Below, in pieces: positions 55,571-64,000 of a stretch of 64,000 nt of DNA. The notes beneath the pieces are model-generated. The model saw nothing but the letters and a program-made list of their open reading frames with translations. It was not told the origin of the DNA and did not search any database. The position numbers and the translations under genes are program-made. Each line of letters starts with the position of its first letter. Position 1 is the stretch's first letter. Source of the stretch: Patiria miniata (lineage: Eukaryota; Echinodermata; Asteroidea; Valvatida; Asterinidae); contig NW_024037047.1 of NCBI RefSeq assembly GCF_015706575.1, forward strand, positions 1,058,632 through 1,122,631, read 5' to 3'.

Positions 55571-56047
55571 GCCTTTGTATAGACATATCCTTACAATCCG
55601 TTGATAAGAACAAGCTTATCTTAGTGCGCTCGTGCAGAGCTACACAGACAGGGGGGTTGACTAATTAAGGCACATGCTGTGTTATGACGATATGTCAAAC
55701 ATGCTGCAATGTACCGGTACTTCCACATTTGTTTTGCATTTTTTGGTGCCGTAAGAGCAGGGCCCACGATGCAAAAGTCTCCATTTTCTGAACTCCTTTT
55801 CCTACTAGCTATATGTGCCGTGGCGGGGACCTAATTTAATGCACTTGTCAATCTACAAAATGGCGAGTTTGAAAATCTCTGCAACCAAGTTAATTTCAGA
55901 AGGTATGACGACCCATGGAGGAAGGAATGGACGACCCAAGTGTTCGTTTGATTGACGAGTTCGACTCGCTTTGGAGTTTGGAAGTTGTCAACATTTTGTT
56001 CCTTAATGTGGTTCACTTTGACGTTTCCCCGACGTTTCTCATATACA

Positions 56048-56590
56048 GCCTGTTGCCAAACCTCTTCGTAGAAAACTTCAAATCCATTCAATTAAATAAT
56101 GTTAGGCCTACTATAACCTTAATAATACTTGCTGTTGAACCTTTGTGAACAATTTCAGTGTCATGAAATTAAGTCCGAAATTAAAAACAACCTAGGCGTC
56201 CGGAAATTGGGCACAAATTCGGCCGTGTGTTCTCTAACGTGACGCCCTCGAATAAATCTCGGAAAATTCCAGATCAACATTTAAGAATTTCTGTAAAGTT
56301 GATAATTTCTTATAAATCATTATTATCGCCACTCACATACGAAACTACAAGTTTGTCAGCAAATTATTTTCTTAAATTCAACGGGGGCGAAATTTAAAAG
56401 GGTTCATTGTGCACTTCGAAAAAGAAATCCTAAAATCGCGTCAAAATGCAATTTCCCCGTAGCGGGTAGGCTACGTAAACTCAAAATTTTAATGAACGGG
56501 AATGTTTAGAGCTTGATGAAAGTTCATTTTTTGTGAAATTTGAGGTACCAATTTTGCTCCAACAAGGCAATTAGAGGCAAAAAAACCAAG
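56048..56590 (-). repeat. Left arm of a large inverted repeat, with a conserved start codon
   Basis: Inverse of 59,640-60,150. On the minus strand an ATG at 56,091 opens an 86-codon frame beginning MNGFEVFYEEVWQQ. The mirrored arm keeps ATG and EVWQ in frame. Could be duplicated 5' ends of a gene or long transposon ends; no domain recognised. Confidence 0.6.
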
Positions 56591-57594
56591 AGCACCAGAT
56601 CGGGGGCCGCGTCACGCAGTGTACATCAACATTAATATTGTGGGAATTTAGTTTCCTTTATTTGAGTTTTGACGCCGTTGTCATAAAATCAGACTCCGTG
56701 AAATCGGACTACATAATTATGTGTACATGTAAATGAACTTTTTTTGCATTCATTGATTGGACCCTCTCATATGACTCTGTCACCTCCAGATCATTTTTGC
56801 TGAGACATACGCAATTTTTCACACGTTTCATAATGAATGAGCCCGGATATGGAACAAAACCCTCGTGTCGTGCGTGTACATATGTACAGCCATGATTCGA
56901 TCGCCACAGCGTTTGCGGTCACTTTTGTGACACACTGAAAACCTGGCGACGTACGGGTTATTGACTTCGAATCAATTAAGACGTTGTTTTATAGTCAAAC
57001 AGCTGATGATTGTAAAGACAATAAAGGAGATGAGAATGGCTTGTTAAAAATGATTTGTTTTAAGTGAACTTCATGTACATGTATGTAGTAATTATAATTC
57101 GTCATTAGTGTGTATCTTTCGGCGTTGCGCGGCTGTGAGCTTTCATAGTACATGTACTTCGGCCCATTGCTCGCGATTGACCTATGCGCACTACTTCTGC
57201 TGTTTGGTGATAAGCAGGGATGTCAAAAAAATCTAAAGCAACGGACGATGAAGTGAGCAAACAACATGCTGCATATTTGTGTATTTTTAATGCCGAATAA
57301 ACAAATAGCAATACATTGTACATAAAAATACATTAAGGCAAAGATATAAAAAAGACAAGACCTCAGCAATAATAACAGGAATCAATTGATAAATATTTTA
57401 AAAAAAAATGACGATTAGTTATGTAATAAAATCTAGGATGACTAAATTGCAGTGGCATTGATAACCCCCATCCCAGCAGGCTATACGAACATAGTCACAA
57501 GACAGAGATCAAATGATATGATTCATGAAAATAAGATCTCCTACTTCCAATCCACATAATTAAATTACCATGAATAAATGCTGACGTGTATTAA

Positions 57595-58260
57595 ACATCA
57601 CGTTTGTCACATGGACAGACATACATGTACATTGTATTGTGTATACAATTTCTAACTACATGTAGAAATAAAAATGTGACTGATAATTACCCAAACGTTT
57701 TAACTATTCTCTCGTTAATTTGTGATCATTTTATTTGCATAAAGACTAGATCAATAGATGAACAGCGTGTAATTTTGTTTCAATGAATCACGTTTGTCAC
57801 AAGGACAGACTCATTTATCATGTTTGTCACATGGACAGACTTTTTTGCGTTTTAAAGTCAAATTTAAGAATGAAAACAGTATTGATCATACATGTAAGCC
57901 AGTATTTTTCTAAATTAGTTTATAATAATCTTAATTAAATAAAGACTTACTCTATTTTAGATGAAAACCATGTAGTTTTGTTTCAATGAGTAACGTTTGT
58001 TACATGGACAGACATGTGCATGTACACTATAGAATCACGTATGTCACCTTCCTGGGAGCTGAGGACAGACGATCTTCTCGATTCTGTTCATCAAAATGGA
58101 CTGACTTCTAATAATAAAATAATGGCAGCTGTATTGCACATACCTTTGTTATCAATGTATGTGCACTCATAAGACTATTCTTTAAAGATTTTTATGGTTG
58201 GCAAGAAATTAAATCATGTGACATACGTGATCAAAAATGGACAGACATTTGTATTTCTTT
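57595..58260. repeat. Dispersed TCACGTTTGTCACATGGACAG motif, about six copies
   Basis: Found at about 57,598, 57,786, 57,818, 57,990, 58,032 and 58,225, in one orientation (the last two partly degenerate), at irregular spacing inside the inverted-repeat spacer. No gene is seen in 56,600-58,690. Confidence 0.75.
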
Positions 58261-58699
58261 TGCATGGATCTTTGTTTTTGTTTCTAAACTGAACAAAAAG
58301 CCACAAAAAAGTATATGCATTAAAGGTGAGCAGTTTCCTCAGCAAAATGTTTTTGTTTTGAAGTTAGCTGTTGATAACATGGAAACAACAGCATGTATCG
58401 TAAAGAAATAAATAATGGAAGTGTTCAGTTAGTGGAGAGTGCCAAACATAAATACATGTAAACAGCATGATGTCGTCATAAATTGCAAGGATGTCCTGTG
58501 GCAGAATATAAAATATAGTTTACTTTTGAAATTGTTTTATACCGTCCGTTCAAATTTTACCAAAACGATCCTACATGTACATGTATGTACAATTTGAATA
58601 ACCACGCATAACTTTGCAAGGTTTAAAATTCAAGTCATCATCCAGCGGAAGTTACTGTCTACTCGAGAGAATTAAAAAAAAAAGTTTACAGGGGCCTTA

Positions 58700-59074
58700 G
58701 GCCAAAAAAAAGTCTCCGGTTTCTGGTATGCGCGCTCGTCGCCGTAGCCATGCGCGTCGGCAAAATGAAAAAGCTTTTTTTTTTTCAATGACAAAATGAT
58801 GTCTCAAAACCGCCAAACTCACTGGTTTGACTTGAATCCTGCTGCTGCACAATTTTAACGTGTTTTTAGATTGGGTAATGGTCGAGAAAAAGCTTTATGT
58901 GGCCTCTCTGGACTCCCATATGATATATTTGCACTAAGTTTATTCGGGCACCATTTGCAGTCATCGGCCGACATTTGAAGCAAAAAAAATCAGGTAAAAA
59001 AAAACAAAAAGCCGCGTCGCCGCACCACTTTTTGGGCAAGCTCCATACCAGAAACCGGAGACTTTTTTTTGGCC
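58700..59074. mobile_element. Harbinger-like MITE, 375 bp, copy 1
   Basis: TTA at 58,697 and 59,075; ends GGCCAAAAAAAAGTCTCCGG and its mirror, then TTTCTGGTATG. Confidence 0.85.
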
Positions 59075-59639
59075 TTATAAATATCGCGGATTGTGTTTTG
59101 GTCGACGCCGTCCATCAACTGGCTGGAATGCCTTCGTCGCCTCTGCCTCGCCAATCACCCAGCCTTTCCAACCTTTGGAGTACCTGCGACGGGAAGGGAA
59201 AAAACAACAATTACATGTACATTGTATAACTACAGGCCTACATGTACGTGAAAGCAGGCATGGGGATCCTTATATTTCCCTTTTTACATGCACGTGGGGA
59301 AACTTCAGGGTGTGTGCCCTCAACAGTTGCGCTACGTGCTGAACTAAAAAGATTAACAAACCCTAATGTTCTTGTTTGTCAGTCGGGTGATTTTTTAAAA
59401 AAAAATGAGGACAAACGCCAGCAGACTTTAAAAGATTTGCACACTGTGAGCTTTTCGCAAGTGGAAAGAAATAAAACAGGATAGATATTTTCCTCAGAAA
59501 ACCCTGCAAAAATGCATCGCACGCGGGCATTGTGAGCTACGTGCTGAGCAAACGGCCGCGTAGGCCTGTGACTTTTTTTCAGTATTGTTGATGTACCCAA
59601 ACGTGGCGCGGCCCCTAACGTGGCGCATTTTGATTTTTC

Positions 59640-60150
59640 GCCTGTAGCCCCTAGCTAGAGCAAAAGTTTTAACTGAAATTTCACAAAAAGTGAAATTTCA
59701 TCAAGTTATAAACACTCCCGTTCATAAATCGCGAGTTTATTTACCCGCTACAAAGTTAAAAGAAAAAAATATTTTGGCGTGATTTTCCGATTTTATTTTC
59801 AAGTGCAAAGTGAACCCTTTGAAAATGCCCCGAAAATAAGAAAATAATTTTGTGACAAACATCTGGCTGGGTATGTAAGTAGAGATAATAATGATTTATC
59901 AGAATTTATCAAGTTTACAGAAATTCTTAAATGTTAATTTGGAATTTTCCGAGATTTATTTAAGTGCGCCACGTTAGGGAACACTCCGCCAAATTGTGCC
60001 CAATTTCCGGATGCCACCGTTTTTTAATTTCGGCTTAAATTTTATGAAACCGAAATTGTTCACAGAGGTTAAACAGCAAGCATTAATAAGGTAAATGTAC
60101 CAGTATTTCACTGCATGAATTTGAGGCTTGTCGACAAAGAGGTTTGGCAA
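59640..60150 (+). repeat. Right arm of the large inverted repeat
   Basis: Plus-strand ATG at 60,115 begins MNLRLVDKEVWQHYTRKF and meets a donor-like GG|GTAAGC at about 60,170. GCGCCACGTTAGGGAACAC occurs at about 59,965 and 60,185. Confidence 0.6.
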
Positions 60151-60530
60151 CACTACACGAGGAAATTTGGGTAAGCTTCGAAGTGCGCCACGTTAGGGAA
60201 CACGACTATATGTATAGTTCTCGTACGTGTGCGGCGGGCTTTAGAAAAAAAATATTTTTGAAAACGAATACAGAAAGCGCCTGTAATTTGTAGGCCTAAT
60301 GGAAAAACGACACACTAAAATGTTTTAAAAAAAGAAAGTCAATGAATGCATGTAATTGTTTTCAATACGGCATTGATAATGAGAATTATAAATATGATTC
60401 TGAAATTTATTTCGGAACTAGGTGTTCCGATCCCTTCGATAGTTATACCTCTTATTCGTATTGGGTTAATTGTTCGTTTGTTTCTGTTCACCCATGAGAA
60501 AGTACATAACAAAACATCAGTCACTCCTTA

Positions 60531-60858
60531 GGCCAAAAAAAGTCTCCGGCTTCTGGTATGGAGCTTGCCCCAAAAGCTTCTTCTTTTTTTTTACATTTTT
60601 TTTTTCAAAATTAATGTCGGCTGATGACTGCAAATGGTGCCCGACTAAATTTAGTGCAGAGGCCACATACAACTTATACTCGATCGTAACCACATCTAAA
60701 ACACGTTAAAATTGCGCAGCAGCAGGATTCCAGTCAAACCAGTGAGTTTGGCGGTTTTGAGACATCATCTTATAGTGAAAAAAAACTGTTTTCATTTTGC
60801 CGACGCGCATGGTTACGGCGACGCGTTCGCAAACCAGAAACCGGAGACTTTTTTGGCC
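60531..60858. mobile_element. Harbinger-like MITE, copy 2 (inverse orientation)
   Basis: TTA at 60,528 and 60,859; same ends. The interior (AACCAGTGAGTTTGGCGGTT, CCGACGCGCATGG) matches copy 1 on the opposite strand. Confidence 0.85.
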
Positions 60859-60923
60859 TTATTTCTACTTTTATTTTCATTTTTTGGTTTTGAAGTTTTT
60901 ATAAAAAAACACCTGAAACTCAC

Positions 60924-61217
60924 CTGGGCATTTTTCTTGAGTTTCTTGACGATGTTTTTTTAGCTGCCTCTCCCTCCCCCTCTGACACTTGGTCCTCAGC
61001 CCCTGATACTGGTTGATCAACTGTCACCTCTGATGATTGCCCCTCTTCGTCCTCTGAAGATTGATGTTCCTCCACTAATACATGTACTTGTTGATCTTCT
61101 GTCTCCTCTGACGCGTGCCCCTCTTCGTCCTCTGATGATTGTTGCTCCTCTTCAGATACTTGTTGATCATCTGCCGCTTGGTGTTCTTCCACCTCCTCCG
61201 CTATTATTCGTCTTTTT
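60924..61217 (-). CDS. Internal exon of an unidentified acidic repetitive protein
   Basis: 294 nt between acceptor TTTATTTGTAG and consensus donor CCCAG|GTGAGT, phase 2 on both sides. Encodes KRRIIAEEVEEHQAADDQQV followed by imperfect repeats of SSEDEEG and EEHQSSEDEE, ending in a basic KKTSSRNSRK stretch. Acidic low-complexity regions next to basic patches are common in nuclear proteins, but no domain is recognised and no partner exon is confirmed. Confidence 0.5.
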
Positions 61218-61598
61218 CTACAAATAAACAAACATGTAATGTGACTACATGCACACACTGTGGAATATTTTCCATTATAAAGATGTACATATATGTCTTA
61301 ATTACGTGATCGCTGAAAACACAGATAAACCATGGATAATTATAAACCATGTGAATAAAAACCGTCAAATATCATGCCAGTTTGGAGACATGCATGCAGT
61401 CTGGAAGCTCATAACAAACTGTACAAAATTTTCCAATTCCTATCATTTTGGGTGCAATTGGGCACGAAAGTTGCGTTATTTTGCCATGTTGTGCAGGGAT
61501 TTGTTTTTCAAGATGGCTATGGGAAACATCACTCGTTATAGGGGTGGTTTTCTTTGGGTAGGCAATGGTCAACCCACCAAAAATGAAAAATAAAAAAT

Positions 61599-61801
61599 GG
61601 TTTTGAAGTTTTTATAAAAAACCACCTGAAACTCACCTGGGCATTTTTCTTGAGTTTCTTGACGATGTTTTTTTAGCTGCCTCTCCCTCCCCCTCTGACA
61701 CTTGGTCCTCTTCCCCTGATACTGGTTGATCAACTGTCACCTCTGATGATTGCCCCTCTTCGTCCTCTGAAGATTGATGTTCCTCCACTAATACATGTAC
61801 T
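61599..61801 (-). pseudogene. Partial tandem duplicate of the acidic exon
   Basis: 203 bp nearly identical to 60,886-61,088, covering the 3' part of the exon and its donor; the duplicate lacks the acceptor and 5' half. It abuts the stop of the ORF at 61,804. Confidence 0.75.
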
Positions 61802-61803
61802 TT

Positions 61804-62322
61804 TTAGAATACGATCGCTGACTTTACTTTGCGTCTTTCACGCTGTTTCGGGCAAGCAAGCTGTTTGTAATTGTGACATTGTCCGTGCATTGTCAAACAC
61901 AAATAAACACGTGCACGCAAAGTGATGGAGATCAGATAACTTGGAATGGCAACTTGTGATGGCACATGTTTTTTTTTGTTTAACACAATGTAGGCCTCAT
62001 CACCCGATATCCACGGAGCAAGTAATACGCAAGCCGCGCGGGTTTTATAATATCCGCCTTCACCAAGCGAGACGCACATCGGTTTAGTCTTCATCCGGAC
62101 AGTAGTACGCACAAGAATGTGTCCAAGTCCTAACTTGGTACCCCGGCGGGGATACTGCTGCAGCTGCTCCGCTCCGTGGTAACCGGCAACCTTGGCCAGC
62201 GTCTCCACGTGGCTGAGAAAAACTGAGATCAACTCGCGTTCTTGCCTGTCCATAATCATGGCAGTACATGCACGCAAATCGCGGCGGTGCACTACCTTTG
62301 CAATGCATGCGCTGAGGTTCAT
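61804..62322 (-). CDS. Unassigned 172-codon ORF
   Basis: Starts MNLSACIAKVVHRRDLRACT; includes ERELISVFLSHVETLAKVAG and a Cys/Arg-rich end. No repeat structure explains its length, but no domain is recognised. It could be a first exon or a chance frame. Splicing AAA|GTAAAG to the acidic exon would be out of phase. Confidence 0.3.
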   Translation of the reverse strand: MNLSACIAKVVHRRDLRACTAMIMDRQERELISVFLSHVETLAKVAGYHGAEQLQQYPRRGTKLGLGHILVRTTVRMKTKPMCVSLGEGGYYKTRAACVLLAPWISGDEAYIVLNKKKHVPSQVAIPSYLISITLRARVYLCLTMHGQCHNYKQLACPKQRERRKVKSAIVF

Positions 62323-62703
62323 TTTCCGTTGATCGTACAGTTGCCCAATCTCTAGCTCATGAAGCGCACAAATAACACCCCAAAAAACAAACCTAAAGTG
62401 CCCGCCAAATTATAGCTTGAAGAGAGGGACATGGCTATTTCATAACAGGCCTATGCTTCACGAAAAAAAAATGAATTCACGACGAAAAGATCGAATGTTA
62501 TAAAAAATATATGTGTCTGAAAACAATACCCGAATAGAAAATGAATGTATTTCAATGACATTCTAATGACACTAGTTTTTATACTCGCACAAAAAGAAAT
62601 TCGAATGCCCAAAAAATTGGTCATGAAAATAACAGTAGCCTATAACCAACCAATATATGAGTTTGAAGCAAAATGATAAATAAAAGAACTTTTGCAAGAC
62701 ATT

Positions 62704-62728
62704 AAAAAAAAAAAAAAAAAAAAAAAAA
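62704..62728. repeat. A25 homopolymer
   Basis: Run of 25 A preceded by ATT. It may be a retroposon tail, but no element body is recognised beside it. Confidence 0.5.
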
Positions 62729-62729
62729 T

Positions 62730-64000
62730 GCGTTGCGTCCAGTTTCGGACTCCACATTAATTAAATTCCTAAGCCTAATTCAGATTTAAAGTCCACCCAT
62801 TGGACTGAACACAATGTATTCACCCCGCCAGCTATAGGCCTAAGCACATGTCACATAGTAGCCAATAGAGCTAACTAGTTTGTTCTCTCAAAATTTGGCA
62901 AAGTCCAGAGACCCTCGAAATCTGGGTGTTTTTTTTTTTGGCAAACTCCTGACGTATAAAACGAATGCCCAACAAATGAAAAACGAACGCTGGGCGTATA
63001 ACTAGCGTATGCGTAGCGTCCATCCAACGAATGCTGAATTGCGTAAGCAACGAATGGCCAGTATTCATAACGTGCTGCGGCCGGTCACGTGCCGTGTCTC
63101 CGCTGACCCATAAAATAGAACGCTCTCCAAGACCCCGTCGTCACATTCGTTAAACAAACTATATGCTGACGAAGAAGCAACCTACACCCAACATGCGAAA
63201 CGTTCACACGGCAATTGCTTACTGCATACATAGCGTATTTATCACTAAGTTGAGGTCGCCCAATCAACATTTTGAACGTGTTGAACAGCGCGCCTCTGCA
63301 AACCCCTACGCACTGCCAAACGCAACGAATGAATGACAACTTCACGAACGTACACCCAAATTTCCAAATACGTCGGGCACACGTCAGTGTGACAGGGCCG
63401 TTACACAATGCAGCATTGTGGTTCCGCGGGAATTGCGATGGCCAATTTGGTTAGGGTAACGTAATACTGTATTCTGAACGATTCAAGCTGCACACAGGCA
63501 TTATTTGAAAATCAATTTTTCCCGTTTAAAAGACTGTATCTCCGTGCCTCTTAATCTTTCGGAGTTTGTTTCACTTATAATAACCCAAGTATGTCCTAAA
63601 ATTTGTTTTGATATGTTCGGTATCTGTCTTTAAAATTGGAAAAATAGGTTATACGTACATTCATTTTCAAAGCTGTTAAAAGTGGCAATACACACCCGTT
63701 CCTTGCTCTATGACCATCTGTTCAGGCCTCACTATAATTAATAATTTCCTATCCATAATGGTGTGCAGTAAAACAAATCTGCAAGACCCCCTCCATGAGA
63801 TATTAATGAATTCAATCTTTTTACCACCGAGATCCACGCGAAGATTATTTTTGGAATAGGCCTATAACTATAAATTCCGTGACGTTTTCGAAACAATGTT
63901 CCATGACTTTAAGGTAAGCTTTATCATTGACGTTTCTGCATCAATAACTGCGATTTAAGTTCACGATTTCTAGTATAATTATAATCTAACAATTCATAAT
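62730..64000. other. No gene seen
   Basis: Unique-looking DNA with short open frames on both strands; no splice-supported exon, repeat or RNA gene found. Confidence 0.4.

Noticed and set aside
54963..61217. Chimeric gene joining the acidic exon at 60,924 to ACCS B exon 5
   Set aside because: Phases disagree: the acidic exon ends in phase 2 while exon 5 needs phase 1.
61217..62322. 172-codon ORF spliced directly to the acidic exon
   Set aside because: The AAA|GTAAAG donor is phase 0, but the acidic exon requires phase 2.

Overview
This window is eukaryotic, intron-rich, repeat-dense DNA from an animal, most likely a marine invertebrate deuterostome; an echinoderm is my best but weak guess. 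Grounds: split genes with GT-AG introns, tRNA-derived SINEs, many MITEs and foldbacks, frequent long G or C runs, and an ACC-synthase-like gene of the animal ACCS type. There are no prokaryotic operons, rRNA genes, functional tRNA genes or CRISPR arrays. Most long open frames here are repeat artefacts. The recognisable coding content is two paralogous ACCS-like genes on the minus strand, rebuilt exon by exon from splice sites and reading phase. Copy A (31,807 to 12,278) has 12 phase-consistent coding exons giving 442 residues. It is complete at the 5' end, but its penultimate exon is cut by repeat DNA, giving an early stop; an open relic of the last exon remains at 10,815-10,951. Copy B (55,060 to 41,266) keeps nine exons with intact frames and splice sites (370 residues plus stop), including the full C-terminal tail. 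It lacks the first four coding exons in the 8.9 kb of window upstream of it. By eye the paralogs differ at about 25 of roughly 290 aligned residues. Both carry Asn where fold-type-I aminotransferases and ACC synthases have the Asp that contacts the PLP ring nitrogen. Layout: 1-8.6 kb satellites, minisatellites, tRNA-like MITEs and foldbacks. 8.65-25.2 kb the first copy of a segmental duplication (3' flank and exons 13-5 of A). 25.2-32 kb the 5' exons of A amid nested transposons. 32-36.1 kb palindromes and foldbacks. 36.1-55.2 kb the second copy of the duplication (gene B). 55.2-64 kb a head-to-head inverted repeat, two Harbinger-like MITEs, an acidic-protein exon with a partial tandem copy, and one unassigned ORF. 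Because the duplication gives paired sites, several insertions can be read against an empty paralogous site: a TTAA/CCC piggyBac-like MITE, a pogo-like 1.96 kb element full of TGACGTCA motifs, and a TTAA-flanked hairpin MITE. Introns at the same positions in A and B carry the same satellite types expanded to different lengths. One of these satellites has amplified the end of an exon together with its splice donor and the active-site lysine codon.
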